Part shown: positions 15,493 through 24,422 of the stretch, piece after piece
Layout: each line of letters starts with the position of its first letter
Numbering within the stretch: position 1 is the stretch's first letter
Assembly (NCBI GenBank): GCA_017482195.1
Contig: JAFUNM010000051.1
Coordinates: 1-49,370, forward strand
Length of the DNA: 49,370 nt
From: Clostridia bacterium
GTDB lineage: Bacteria; Bacillota; Clostridia; Oscillospirales; QAKW01
Reading direction: 5' to 3'
Made by a program: the position numbers and the translations under genes
Notes under the pieces: model-generated
Databases searched by the model: none
What the model saw: only the letters and a program-made list of their open reading frames with translations
What the model was told of the DNA's origin: nothing

Positions 15493-16671
15493 ATGGCCCC
15501 TTCTAAAGTATATTTCACTGACTTTCGGGCAGATCATCGGGAAAATCTGTTGCAGAAATTACATCGGCTATGTATTACTGCCGGTATAGAAAATATTGAT
15601 TTTAACAATAAATTTACAGCTATTAAGCTGCATTTCGGCGAATACGGCAATCTGGCCTTTTTGCGTCCCAATTATGCCAGAGTAGTGGCAGATCTTGTAA
15701 AGGAGCTGGGCGGCAAACCGTTCCTTACTGATTGCAATACCCTCTACGTGGGCAGTCGCAAAAATGCGCTGGATCATCTGGAGACCGCCTATGCTAACGG
15801 CTTTTCTCCCATGACCACCGGTTGTCAGGTGATCATCGGCGACGGATTGAAGGGTACCGACGAGGTGGAGGTACCGGTGGAGGGCGAGTATCTTAAGTCT
15901 GCCAAGATCGGTCGGGCGGTGATGGATGCAGATGTCTTTATCTCTCTCAATCACTTTAAAGGCCATGAGATGGCCGGCTTCGGCGGTGCCTTGAAGAATA
16001 TCGGGATGGGCTGCGGCTCTCGGGCCGGCAAAATGGAAATGCACAGCGACGGAAAGCCCAAGGTTATCCGGGATAAGTGTATCGGCTGTAAGGCCTGCTC
16101 CCGCATCTGTGCCCATGATGCTCCGCAGTTTGCCGACGGTAAGGCGGCCATCGACTATCATAAATGTGTCGGCTGCGGCCGTTGTATTGCGATCTGTCCC
16201 ACCGATGCCATCTTTTCGCCTAACGACAGCTCCTGCGAGATGCTGAATATCAAGATGGCAGAGTACTCCAAGGCGGTGCTGGCAGGCAGACCTCACTTTC
16301 ACATTTCTCTGATCTGTGATGTTTCTCCCAACTGTGACTGCCATTCGGAGAACGATGCGCCGATCATCCCCAATGTGGGGATGCTGGCCTCCTTTGATCC
16401 GGTGGCGCTGGATATGGCCTGCGCCGATCTTTGCAATACCCAGCCGGTTCTGGCCAATAGCTGCATCGGCCATCATCACCAGGACTGTGAGACCGACCGC
16501 TTTCAGTTGAATCACCCCGATACCGATTGGCGCACCTGCGTGGCTCATGCTGAGAAGATCGGCATCGGCTCTTCGGAGTATGAGCTGATCACCCTGGGAA
16601 AGGGCGGAAAAGTGACGGCCATGACCCCCGGAGACGGTGCAGCTATGCCGACGAAAGAGAGAAACAAATAA
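15493..16671 (+). CDS. DUF362 protein with two 4Fe-4S clusters
   Basis: 392 aa from the second of two close ATGs; AAAGGAG is 7 nt before 15493 but only 1 nt before the first ATG. An N-terminal DUF362 domain (KLHFGEYGN, GHEMAGFGGALKNIGMGCGS) is followed by a ferredoxin pair, CIGCKACSRIC and CVGCGRCIAICP. A C-terminal part returns to the DUF362 fold (FDPVALDMACADLC). The role is likely electron transfer or an Fe-S dependent reaction in anaerobes; no substrate is known. Its stop codon overlaps the start of the next small gene. Confidence 0.86.
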   Translation: MAPSKVYFTDFRADHRENLLQKLHRLCITAGIENIDFNNKFTAIKLHFGEYGNLAFLRPNYARVVADLVKELGGKPFLTDCNTLYVGSRKNALDHLETAYANGFSPMTTGCQVIIGDGLKGTDEVEVPVEGEYLKSAKIGRAVMDADVFISLNHFKGHEMAGFGGALKNIGMGCGSRAGKMEMHSDGKPKVIRDKCIGCKACSRICAHDAPQFADGKAAIDYHKCVGCGRCIAICPTDAIFSPNDSSCEMLNIKMAEYSKAVLAGRPHFHISLICDVSPNCDCHSENDAPIIPNVGMLASFDPVALDMACADLCNTQPVLANSCIGHHHQDCETDRFQLNHPDTDWRTCVAHAEKIGIGSSEYELITLGKGGKVTAMTPGDGAAMPTKERNK

Positions 16672-16898
16672 TGCTGTTTTTTAAATCCAAAGAGCAAAAA
16701 GAGCTGGACTTTATCTTGGCGGAGTTGAAAAATTTTCTTTCCAATAATTATAAAGATCAGGCGCATTCCTGTCGCAAAATGCTGGGAGAGAAGAGCGAGG
16801 CCTATTACCGAGAGGGGAGACTGACCAAGTCGCAGTATCGGCATTATCAGGACCTCTATAAGGAATACAGTAACGTGATGAGGAATTACCATCATTAA
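16671..16898 (+). CDS. Small hypothetical protein, 75 aa
   Basis: The ATG overlaps the upstream TAA by one base, a classic translational coupling arrangement. The protein is charged and helix-prone, rich in Lys, Glu, Tyr and Gln, with no membrane segment. No family recognised. It ends right at a strong terminator and is the last gene of the DUF362 unit. A real small gene is more likely than chance because of this fit at both ends. Confidence 0.6.
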   Translation: MLFFKSKEQKELDFILAELKNFLSNNYKDQAHSCRKMLGEKSEAYYREGRLTKSQYRHYQDLYKEYSNVMRNYHH

Positions 16899-16930
16899 AA
16901 AATGCGTGCAACATTGTTGCACGCATTTTT
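16898..16930 (+). terminator. Bidirectional terminator
   Basis: A 15-bp perfect stem (16898-16912 with 16916-16930) between convergent genes, with T tracts on both strands. Confidence 0.88.
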
Positions 16931-16931
16931 C

Positions 16932-18152
16932 TTATAGAGTGTTTTTATAACGCATTAGGATCGCGGCAGACTGTGCTCGGGTCGCATTGCCCTCCGGATC
17001 AAGCCGGGTACTGCTGCCTTCGCGGATCCCTTCAATGATGCCCTTGGCAATGGCCCATCGCATTGCCGTCTTACCCCAGTCCGCTACCTGATCGGCATCG
17101 GAAAAAGTATGAAGATTTTGTAAGGTGGAGGTATCGGCCTCTGTTTTCTGTGCGTAGCGGTAAAGGATGGTCACAAATTCCTGACGGGTGATGGAACGGT
17201 CCGGAGAAAACAGATCGTTTCCGATTCCGTTGACAATGCCGTTTTCCGCGGCCCAGTTTACCGCGGCGGTGTACCAGGTGCCGGCAGGCACATCGTCAAA
17301 GCCGGCAGAGCCGGCGGCAGGGGTACCCTCCATGCGGTGCAGTACAGTGACCACCATGGCCCGGGACATGGCGCCGTCAGGATCAAAGCGGCCGTTCCCT
17401 ACACCGTTCATCAACCCCTGCTGTGTTACATAGTGGATCTCATCGGCATACCAGGCATCGGACGAAACATCCGAAAAGCCCGAGTCAGAGGGAAGGGTGG
17501 CGGAAAAACCGTTGTAATTTACCGTAAAGGTATTTCCGTTATGGGTATAATCGGCATTTTCCAGAGGAAGATAGGCGGTGCCGTGCAGGTCGCAGTCTAC
17601 GGCCAACACGCTGCCTTTGGATAAAAGGGTCCCGGCAGCATCAAATTGCGGCTGCTTTCCCTCTATCCGAATGGCGGTGGTGGTACAACCGCCCACAAAC
17701 AGCTGTACCCAATTGTTGGTGCGATTGTGGGAATGGCCGGTGCCCAAATGGCTGAACCCGGCGGTCAGAATATTGCGGCGATGTCCTTCACTGTTCATCC
17801 AGCCGTTGACTGCCTGAGCAGGGGTCGTTTGCCCTGCGGCAATGTTTTCAGCGGCGCTGCGGTATTGGATCCCCGCCTCTTTGATGGCGGTAAAACAGTC
17901 GGTGCCGTTGGGACGGGTGTGGGAAAACTGTGTTTCGGTCTCCACCGCCCGGATGCCGGCTGCATCCTGCAAAGCAGGAAAGATGGTCAGGGACTCCAGG
18001 CCGTTGGCGGCACGCTCCCGGTTGGTTCGTTTCAGTACCTCCCACTCTTCGGCGGTGGCACTTTCCGGTCTTGCGGCATGCGCCCCTTGGGGCAGCAGCC
18101 AAAAAACACAAAGAACGGCGCAAAGAATTGCAGACATTCTCTTTAATCTCAT
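16932..18152 (-). CDS. Secreted CAP-domain protein with three SLH domains
   Basis: 406 aa. A Sec signal peptide ends near AHA-ARPES. The CAP (SCP/PR1) domain spans about 33-155 with FSHTRPNG, SAAENIAAG and WMNSEGHRRNIL. A beta-rich linker follows, then three SLH repeats at about 226-280, 287-340 and 345-405 (FSDVSSDAWYADEI, FDDVPAGTWYTAAV, FSDADQVADWGKTAM). The SLH repeats should hold the protein non-covalently to the pyruvylated cell-wall polymer. The function of bacterial CAP proteins is uncertain. It has its own promoter. Confidence 0.92.
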   Translation of the reverse strand: MRLKRMSAILCAVLCVFWLLPQGAHAARPESATAEEWEVLKRTNRERAANGLESLTIFPALQDAAGIRAVETETQFSHTRPNGTDCFTAIKEAGIQYRSAAENIAAGQTTPAQAVNGWMNSEGHRRNILTAGFSHLGTGHSHNRTNNWVQLFVGGCTTTAIRIEGKQPQFDAAGTLLSKGSVLAVDCDLHGTAYLPLENADYTHNGNTFTVNYNGFSATLPSDSGFSDVSSDAWYADEIHYVTQQGLMNGVGNGRFDPDGAMSRAMVVTVLHRMEGTPAAGSAGFDDVPAGTWYTAAVNWAAENGIVNGIGNDLFSPDRSITRQEFVTILYRYAQKTEADTSTLQNLHTFSDADQVADWGKTAMRWAIAKGIIEGIREGSSTRLDPEGNATRAQSAAILMRYKNTL

Positions 18153-18191
18153 GTTGTATCAACTCCTTTTCAGGGTGGCCTCCCTATTCCA

Positions 18192-18220
18192 GGTATACCA
18201 AAAGGACCTGCTTCTGTCAA
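18192..18220 (-). promoter_or_regulatory. Promoter of the CAP-SLH gene
   Basis: Minus strand: TTGACA (18220-18215), 17-bp spacer, TATACC (18197-18192). Confidence 0.7.
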
Positions 18221-18249
18221 TTCATAAATCCTGCCAACAGGAGCAAAAA

Positions 18250-18278
18250 TTGACTTTCGGGCGCAGAAAGCGTATACT
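18250..18278 (+). promoter_or_regulatory. Promoter of the isochorismatase-type gene
   Basis: TTGACT (18250-18255), 17-bp spacer, TATACT (18273-18278); the ATG follows at 18317. Confidence 0.7.
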
Positions 18279-18316
18279 GTTCTTAATTATATGAAAGAAA
18301 GGGGAGAAAAGATCAA

Positions 18317-18841
18317 ATGAAACGGTTTTTAGTTGTGGTGGATATGCAAAAGGATTTTGTAGACGGCGCTCTGGGTACCCCCGAGGCGGTGGCCGTTCTG
18401 GAAAATGTTGCTGAAAAGATCGAGCATTTTAACGGCGATCTTTTTGTGACCTTTGATACCCATTCTGAAAACTATCTGGAGAGTGCCGAGGGCAAAAAAC
18501 TACCGGTGCCTCATTGCATTAAAGGAACCGACGGTTGGTTGCTCCATGAGCGAATTGCCGCCGCCCTCAAGGGCAGACCCTGCCGCATGGTGGAAAAATC
18601 CACCTTCGGCTCCACCGAACTGCCGGAACGGATCCTGTCCGCCGCAGGCGGAGAGGATTTCAGCATCCAGTTGATCGGTCTTTGCACCGATATCTGTGTG
18701 GTCTCCAATGCTTTGCTGCTGAAGGCTCATTTTCCCGAAAAAGAGATCTTTGTAGACAGCACCTGCTGTGCAGGGGTAACCCCCGAAAGCCATGCGGCAG
18801 CGCTGACAACCATGAAGATGTGTCAAATTAATATTTTATAA
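18317..18841 (+). CDS. Isochorismatase-family cysteine hydrolase (nicotinamidase-like)
   Basis: 174 aa. The catalytic triad of the family is visible: D9 in VVDMQKDF, K94 in EKSTFGS and C127 in GLCTDICVVS. D47 and H49 (FDTH) match two ligands of the nicotinamidase metal site. The enzyme probably deamidates nicotinamide or a similar amide in NAD salvage, but other amidases of this fold are possible. Single gene with its own promoter and terminator. Confidence 0.86.
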   Translation: MKRFLVVVDMQKDFVDGALGTPEAVAVLENVAEKIEHFNGDLFVTFDTHSENYLESAEGKKLPVPHCIKGTDGWLLHERIAAALKGRPCRMVEKSTFGSTELPERILSAAGGEDFSIQLIGLCTDICVVSNALLLKAHFPEKEIFVDSTCCAGVTPESHAAALTTMKMCQINIL

Positions 18842-18866
18842 GACAAAAAGGACCTTTCGATAAAGT

Positions 18867-18897
18867 AAAAAAGCAAGACCGTGCGTCTTGCTTTTTT
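18867..18897 (+). terminator. Bidirectional terminator
   Basis: A 13-bp perfect stem (18867-18879 with 18885-18897) with A/T tracts at both ends, between convergent genes. Confidence 0.85.
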
Positions 18898-19501
18898 ATT
18901 GTTGCAGCCACCATTCAAAGAGACGATTGCCTTTTTCCATCCGTTCGGGATGGAACTGCAGACCATAGACCGGCAGGCGTTCGTGGGCGATGGCCTCCAC
19001 GACCCCGTCGGGGGTATGGGCGATGGGGGATAGACCGCGTCCCATGCGGGCAAGCCCTTGATGGTGGCAGCTGTTGACGGTCATTTTGCGGCCGTAGAGA
19101 GGGCGGAGAAAGCCGTGGATATGAATGTCGTGCCAGAGATCGCCGCCAAGCCCCATATGTTCATTGACGGTGGGCAGATGCTGGATCAGGCTGCCGCCAA
19201 AGGCCACGTTTAAGAGCTGATGTCCCCGGCAGATCCCAAGGATCGGTTTTTGGATCCGTAAAAACTGATGGATCAGCCAGAGATCCTGTGCATCCCGCTC
19301 CTCGCTGATGCCGTAGCTGCCGTTATTTTCCTCCCCAAAAAGGGCGGGCTCCGGATCGCCGCCGCCGCAGAGGATCAATCCGTCAAAGCCGGAAGGGCTC
19401 ATGCCTTCCCGCCATTTGAATCCCTGGGCACCCGCTGCCTGCAGAGCCGCCAGATACCGTACCGGCTCGTTCTCACCTGCAGAAAGTAATATCTTTTTCA
19501 T
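18896..19501 (-). CDS. Class I glutamine amidotransferase-like hydrolase (peptidase C26)
   Basis: 201 aa from ATG 19501-19499, which has GAGGTG 8 nt upstream; an upstream in-frame start adds only five residues and lacks a site. The nucleophile is Cys91 in GICRGHQ, and His184 and Glu186 are in FHPE. The overall pattern fits gamma-glutamyl-GABA hydrolase (PuuD) relatives that cleave gamma-glutamyl amides. The exact substrate is unknown. Divergent from pepD. Confidence 0.85.
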   Translation of the reverse strand: MKKILLSAGENEPVRYLAALQAAGAQGFKWREGMSPSGFDGLILCGGGDPEPALFGEENNGSYGISEERDAQDLWLIHQFLRIQKPILGICRGHQLLNVAFGGSLIQHLPTVNEHMGLGGDLWHDIHIHGFLRPLYGRKMTVNSCHHQGLARMGRGLSPIAHTPDGVVEAIAHERLPVYGLQFHPERMEKGNRLFEWWLQQ

Positions 19502-19540
19502 TTTTGAACACCTCACTTACTAACATCCTATGAACAAGCC

Positions 19541-19570
19541 TTGCAAAAAAGCACCGATTTATGGTATACT
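19541..19570 (+). promoter_or_regulatory. pepD promoter
   Basis: TTGCAA (19541-19546), 18-bp spacer, TATACT (19565-19570) preceded by TGG (extended -10). Confidence 0.7.
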
Positions 19571-19598
19571 ATCGGTAATCTGTTTGGGGAGGAAGAAC

Positions 19599-21020
19599 AT
19601 GTTGAAACTGAACGGCTTAAAACCTGAAAGAGTATTTTGTTATTTTGAAGAGATCTGCGCCATTCCCCACGGCTCGGAGCATATGGAGCCGATCGCCGCT
19701 TACTGTATGGCCTTTGCCGAAAAGAACGGCTTGAAAGCAGTGCGGGACAAGGCGAATAATGTCATTATATATAAGGATGCCGCGCCCGGTTATGAGAGCG
19801 CAGAGCCTATCCTTTTGCAGGGGCATTTGGATATGGTCTGCCAGAAAACCGAGGATTGCAGGATCGATTTTCTCAAAGAGGGTTTAGACCTTTATGTGGA
19901 GGGGGATTTTGTCAAAGCCCGCGGCACGACTCTGGGCGCCGACAACGGCATTGCCGTTGCTATGGTGCTGGCTATTCTGGAGGATAAGACGCTGGAGCAT
20001 CCTGCCATCGAGGCAGTCTTTACCACCGATGAGGAGATCGGCATGATCGGTGCCGGCCGGCTGGATTTCAGCCTTTTGAAAGCGAAGAAAATGATCAATC
20101 TGGACGCGGAGGAGATCGATGTTCTCACCGTTTCCTGTGCCGGCGGCAGCGATTTCCAGGTACAGCTCCCCATTGCCCGAGAGAAGAAGGTGGGGGCGAA
20201 GGTGATCCTTACGGTCAAGGGTCTTTTGGGCGGTCATTCCGGTGTGGAGATCCATAAAGGACGGATCAATGCCGCACGGTTGGGCGGCGCGATCCTTCGG
20301 TGCACCGAGGCGGATGTGATCTCCGTCAACAGCGGTGATAAAGCCAACGCTATTCCGAATCATTGCTGTATGGAGCTGTGTGTAACGGCACCGAATGTTT
20401 TTGAGCGGGAGTTGGAAACCGTTCGCGAATTATTGGAGGAGTATCGGCAGCAGGAGCCGGAACTAACCCTTTCCGTCGTGTACGGTTCGGTGGAGCCCTA
20501 TGAGGTGCTTACTGCCGAAACAAGAGCTCTTTTGGTTGGAGCATTGACGACTCCGCCTGACGGAGTGGTGGCCATGAGCCGAGCCATTGAGGGCTTGGTA
20601 GAGACCTCTTTGAATCTGGGCATCCTGGCCACGAAGGAGGATGCACTGTTCCTGCATTTTGCATTGCGCAGCAATAAGGAGGCGGCGCTTGCTGCTCTGG
20701 AGGAGGAAATGAAAACCTATTTTCAGCCGGAGTGGATCCGCACCTTCGGACATTATCCGCCCTGGGAGTTTAAGGAAAATTCCTCTTTGCAGCGTCTTTA
20801 TAAAGAGCTCTATAGAGAGCAGTTTGGCTCCGAGGTAAAGGTGGAGGCTATCCATGCAGGCCTGGAGTGCGGCGTTTTTTCTGCCGGCATTGAAGGTCTG
20901 GATTGCATTGCCATCGGTCCTCAGCTTTATGATGTCCACACCGTCCATGAGCGGCTGAGCATCTCCTCTACCGAGCAGCTCTACGGATTGTTGGTAAAAT
21001 TATTAAAAGCAAGCCGATGA
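19599..21020 (+). CDS. pepD: Aminoacyl-histidine dipeptidase (Xaa-His dipeptidase, M20)
   Basis: 473 aa from ATG 19599 (GGGGAGG site upstream). Metal ligands and catalytic residues of M20 dipeptidases are present: H76 and D78 in GHLDMV, D115 in LGADNG, and E145/E146 in TTDEEIGM. The family cleaves dipeptides in the cytoplasm. An oligopeptide transporter follows, which fits a peptide-use cluster in an amino-acid fermenter. The terminator hairpin overlaps its stop codon. Confidence 0.92.
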   Translation: MLKLNGLKPERVFCYFEEICAIPHGSEHMEPIAAYCMAFAEKNGLKAVRDKANNVIIYKDAAPGYESAEPILLQGHLDMVCQKTEDCRIDFLKEGLDLYVEGDFVKARGTTLGADNGIAVAMVLAILEDKTLEHPAIEAVFTTDEEIGMIGAGRLDFSLLKAKKMINLDAEEIDVLTVSCAGGSDFQVQLPIAREKKVGAKVILTVKGLLGGHSGVEIHKGRINAARLGGAILRCTEADVISVNSGDKANAIPNHCCMELCVTAPNVFERELETVRELLEEYRQQEPELTLSVVYGSVEPYEVLTAETRALLVGALTTPPDGVVAMSRAIEGLVETSLNLGILATKEDALFLHFALRSNKEAALAALEEEMKTYFQPEWIRTFGHYPPWEFKENSSLQRLYKELYREQFGSEVKVEAIHAGLECGVFSAGIEGLDCIAIGPQLYDVHTVHERLSISSTEQLYGLLVKLLKASR

Positions 21021-21057
21021 AAACCGACTTGCTTTTATTCTGTACTCATGGTATAAT
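21005..21057 (+). promoter_or_regulatory. pepD terminator overlapping the OPT promoter
   Basis: A 9-bp stem (21005-21013 with 21028-21036) starts inside the last pepD codons. Its right arm contains the -35 box TTGCTT (21029-21034) of a promoter with a 17-bp spacer and TATAAT (21052-21057), preceded by TGG. Confidence 0.65.
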
Positions 21058-21109
21058 GCTTTAGATTGCTAAAAAGACGCCGCGGCAACGCGGCAGATAG
21101 GAGAATCTT

Positions 21110-23017
21110 ATGGAAAATAAGAACAGCTTTAAGCCTTATATTCCTGCCGAGAAGGTGACCCCGGAGCTGACCGTAACCTCTATTGTAATGGGCATCATTC
21201 TGGCAGTTGTATTCGGCGCAGCCAATGCGTATCTGGGACTTCGGGTGGGCATGACCGTTTCGGCCTCGATCCCCGCGGCTGTTATTGCAATGGGTGTGAT
21301 CCGCATTGCTATGCGGAAAAACTCCATTCTGGAAAGCAATATCGTGCAGACTGCCGGCTCTGCCGGTGAGTCTTTGGCGGCCGGTGCCATCTTCACCCTG
21401 CCTGCGCTCTTCCTTTGGGCGGCAGAAGGCAAGATGGACAAGCCGGATATTCTGGAGATCACTCTGATCGCTCTGCTGGGCGGTCTGCTGGGTGTATTCT
21501 TTATGGTGCCTTTACGCAATGCGCTCATTGTGAAAGAGCACGGCACTCTGCCCTATCCCGAAGGCAAGGCCTGTGCAGAAGTACTGTTGGCCGGCGAGAA
21601 GGGCGGCGCCAATGCCTCCACCGTCTTTGCCGGCATGGGCTTTGCCGCACTCTTCAAGTTTATTATTGACGGTCTCAAGCTGGTTTCCGGCGAGGTCTCC
21701 GGCAGAGTCAAGGGCTATGCCGGTGAGATCGGCACCCAGATCTATCCCGCTGTTATGAGTGTTGGTTATATCTGCGGCGCCCGTATTTCCTCTTATATGT
21801 TTGCGGGCGGTGTTCTCAGCTGGCTGGTTCTTATTCCGCTGATCGTAATGTTCGGCGCGGATATCGTTCTGTATCCCGGTACCGACTCTATCAGCACCAT
21901 CTTTGCCGAGGGCGGCGCTTCCGCCATTTGGAGCACCTATATCCGTTATATCGGTGCCGGTGCCCTGGCGGCGGGCGGGATCATCAGCCTGATCAAGTCC
22001 ATGCCCCTGATCGTCAAAACCTTCGGCGGTGCCATGAAGAGCATGAAGGGAGCAGGTGCTTCCTCTGCTTTGCGCACGGAAAAGGATATCAGCATCAAGA
22101 TCGTTTTGATTGCCATTCTGATCCTGACCCTGCTGGTCTGGCTGGTTCCCGCGATCCCCGTATCTCTGCTGGGTGCTGTTATTGTTGTTATTTTCGGCTT
22201 TTTCTTTGCCACCGTTTCCTCCCGTATGGTGGGTCTGGTAGGCAGCAGCAATAACCCTGTTTCCGGCATGGCCATTGCAACGTTGCTGATCGCCACCCTC
22301 ATTTTAAAGGTGACCGGCAGCAACGGTATGACCGGCATGAGCAGCGCGATTGCCATCGGTTCCATCATCTGCATCGTTTCCGCCATCGCCGGCGATACCT
22401 CTCAGGATCTCAAGACGGGCTATCTACTGGGCGCGACACCTAAAAAGCAGCAGATCGCCGAGATCATCGGCGTGGTGGTCTCTGCCTTTGCCATCGGCGG
22501 CACCCTTTATCTGCTGGACAGCGCCTGGGGCTTTGGCTCCGACGAGCTGGGCGCTCCTCAGGCGACCCTGATGAAGCTGATCGTGGAAGGCGTTATGGGC
22601 GGCGACCTGCCCTGGGCTTTGGTGTTTACCGGCGTGTTTATCGCGGTCGTGGTCGAGCTGATCGGCATTCCGGTTCTGCCCTTCGCTATCGGTATCTATC
22701 TTCCGGTGCAGCTCAATGCCTGCATTATGGTAGGCGGCCTCATTCGGTTGGTATTTGATAAGATGAAGAAGAAGGAAGAAGAGAAGGAAGCCATTGTCAA
22801 CGACGGTATCCTCTTTTGCTCCGGGATGATCGCAGGTGAAGGCCTGGTGGGCATCCTGCTGGCGTTGTTGGCAGTCTTTGGTGTGAATTCCGCTCTGGAT
22901 CTTTCCGCCAGGCTGGGGATCCCCGCGATCGTTTCCGATATCGGCGGTCTGGTGCTGTTTGCGATCATCATTCTGACCCTTCTGAAATTTACCGTTTGGA
23001 AGAAACGCAGCAAGTAA
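21110..23017 (+). CDS. OPT-family oligopeptide transporter
   Basis: 635 aa with many hydrophobic helices. Early segments GAANAYLGLRVGMTVSAS and ESNIVQTAGSAGESLAAG are typical of bacterial OPT transporters, and PYPEGKACAEVL lies in the usual place. Expected to import short peptides (some relatives carry metal-siderophore complexes) driven by protons. A good ribosome-binding site precedes the ATG. It is translationally coupled to the PqqD-like gene that starts 1 nt after its stop. Confidence 0.92.
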   Translation: MENKNSFKPYIPAEKVTPELTVTSIVMGIILAVVFGAANAYLGLRVGMTVSASIPAAVIAMGVIRIAMRKNSILESNIVQTAGSAGESLAAGAIFTLPALFLWAAEGKMDKPDILEITLIALLGGLLGVFFMVPLRNALIVKEHGTLPYPEGKACAEVLLAGEKGGANASTVFAGMGFAALFKFIIDGLKLVSGEVSGRVKGYAGEIGTQIYPAVMSVGYICGARISSYMFAGGVLSWLVLIPLIVMFGADIVLYPGTDSISTIFAEGGASAIWSTYIRYIGAGALAAGGIISLIKSMPLIVKTFGGAMKSMKGAGASSALRTEKDISIKIVLIAILILTLLVWLVPAIPVSLLGAVIVVIFGFFFATVSSRMVGLVGSSNNPVSGMAIATLLIATLILKVTGSNGMTGMSSAIAIGSIICIVSAIAGDTSQDLKTGYLLGATPKKQQIAEIIGVVVSAFAIGGTLYLLDSAWGFGSDELGAPQATLMKLIVEGVMGGDLPWALVFTGVFIAVVVELIGIPVLPFAIGIYLPVQLNACIMVGGLIRLVFDKMKKKEEEKEAIVNDGILFCSGMIAGEGLVGILLALLAVFGVNSALDLSARLGIPAIVSDIGGLVLFAIIILTLLKFTVWKKRSK

Positions 23018-23018
23018 G

Positions 23019-23351
23019 ATGAAAAAAGAAAACTATTTGGAGCGTAAGCCCTGCCGCCGTCCGGACATCCGCTGGACAACGGACGAAGAGGGCGTTGTAA
23101 CGCTGGAAATCGAAAACAAAGGTGTTTTCAACCGAGTGGCGCAGAAATTGCTGAAAAAGCCCAAGATCACCTATATCCATCTGGACAAGATGGGCAGCTT
23201 TATCTGGCCGCTGATCGACGGTAAGACCGATATCATCGCTCTGGGTGAAAAGGTGGAGGCATACTTCGGCGAGGAGGCGCACCCCCTTTATGAGCGCCTC
23301 TCCGAATATATCCGGATCCTGGAAAGCTATACTTTTGTTCAATTCAATTAA
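23019..23351 (+). CDS. PqqD-family protein
   Basis: 110 aa. The segment around YIHLDKMGSFIWPLIDGKTD is the PqqD core, and helical parts follow to the end. PqqD domains are usually peptide-binding (RiPP recognition) partners of radical SAM enzymes, but no precursor peptide or radical SAM maturase adjoins it here. Its close coupling to the OPT transporter suggests that it binds a peptide or the transporter. That is inference. Confidence 0.8.
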   Translation: MKKENYLERKPCRRPDIRWTTDEEGVVTLEIENKGVFNRVAQKLLKKPKITYIHLDKMGSFIWPLIDGKTDIIALGEKVEAYFGEEAHPLYERLSEYIRILESYTFVQFN

Positions 23352-24300
23352 AAAACGGCGTCCTGCGGGACGCCGTTTTTACATATTTAAATAGGGGAGT
23401 AGAGAGGTAGCGGTCGCCGGTGTCCGGCAGCAGAGCAACAATGGTCTTTCCTGCGTTTTCCGGCCGCTCGGCCAGCATGATGGCGGCATGGAGCGCCGCA
23501 CCCGAGGAAATCCCTGCTAAAAGTCCTTCCTTTTGCCCCAGCAATCGTCCGGCTGCATAGGCTTCTTCCTCGGTGACCTTGATGATCTCATCATAGATCT
23601 GGGTATTCAGGATCGCGGGAACAAACCCTGCGCCGATGCCCTGCAATCCGTGGACGCCGGCCTCTTCGCCGGAGAGCACCGCTGAGCCGGCAGGCTCTAC
23701 GGCGGCTACTTTCAAAGCGGGGTTTTGACTTTTCAGGTATTCTCCCACACCGGTGATGGTACCGCCGGTGCCGACTCCTGCTACAAACCAGTCGATCGCG
23801 CCGTCGGTGTCCCGCCAGATTTCAGGGCCGGTGGTGTCCCGATGAGCAGCGGAGTTCGCGGGGTTGCTGAACTGATCGGGGATAAAGCTGCCGGGGATCT
23901 TTCCGGACAGCTCTTCCGCTTTGGCGATGGCGCCCTTCATACCCAAAGCGCCGTCGGTCAATACCAATTCCGCACCGTAGGCGGCGATCAGCATCCGCCG
24001 CTCGGCAGACATGGTATCGGGCATCACGATAATGACCCGATATCCTTTGGCGGCCGCCACCGCCGCAAGGCCGATGCCGGTGTTGCCGGAGGTGGGCTCG
24101 ATGATGACGGAGCCGGGTTTTAATTGCCCCTCTTTTTCGGCGGCCTCGATCATGGCTTTTGCTACCCGATCCTTGGCAGAGCCGCCGGGATTGAAGGATT
24201 CTAATTTTACTAAAACTCTTGCGGGCAGACAAAGGCGGGTCAGCTCCAGAAGAGGGGTATTGCCGATCAGCTCATCGGCAGATCGATAAATGTTTGCCAT
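23344..24300 (-). CDS. cysK: Cysteine synthase A (O-acetylserine sulfhydrylase)
   Basis: 318 aa from ATG 24300-24298 (AGGAG site upstream). PLP-binding Lys43 is in SAKDR, the substrate loop TSGNTG is at 70-75, and the phosphate-binding GTGGT glycine loop follows later. It makes cysteine from O-acetylserine and sulfide. The last ten residues before the final Asn are encoded by the two arms of the terminator hairpin, so the frame runs through its own termination signal. The CysK core ends before that tail. No serine acetyltransferase adjoins it. Confidence 0.92.
   Translation of the reverse strand: MANIYRSADELIGNTPLLELTRLCLPARVLVKLESFNPGGSAKDRVAKAMIEAAEKEGQLKPGSVIIEPTSGNTGIGLAAVAAAKGYRVIIVMPDTMSAERRMLIAAYGAELVLTDGALGMKGAIAKAEELSGKIPGSFIPDQFSNPANSAAHRDTTGPEIWRDTDGAIDWFVAGVGTGGTITGVGEYLKSQNPALKVAAVEPAGSAVLSGEEAGVHGLQGIGAGFVPAILNTQIYDEIIKVTEEEAYAAGRLLGQKEGLLAGISSGAALHAAIMLAERPENAGKTIVALLPDTGDRYLSTPLFKYVKTASRRTPFFN
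23351..23380. terminator. Hairpin shared by pqqD-like and cysK 3' ends
   Basis: A 13-bp stem (23351-23363 with 23368-23380) with T runs on both strands. It lies immediately after the PqqD stop and inside the last ten codons of cysK on the other strand. Confidence 0.75.
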
Positions 24301-24321
24301 AATCATCACTCCTATGACTGT

Positions 24322-24390
24322 ATTATAATCTTTTTGGCCGTGCGCCGTCAATAGAAACTGATTGCAATTTATACGAAAAAATGGTAGACT
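24322..24390. promoter_or_regulatory. Divergent promoters of cysK and the AMP-binding gene
   Basis: Minus strand: TTGACG (24351-24346), 18-bp spacer, TATAAT (24327-24322). Plus strand: TTGCAA (24362-24367), 17-bp spacer, TAGACT (24385-24390). Confidence 0.6.
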
Positions 24391-24422
24391 ATGAATGATT
24401 ATATACACAAAGGAAGAATCGC

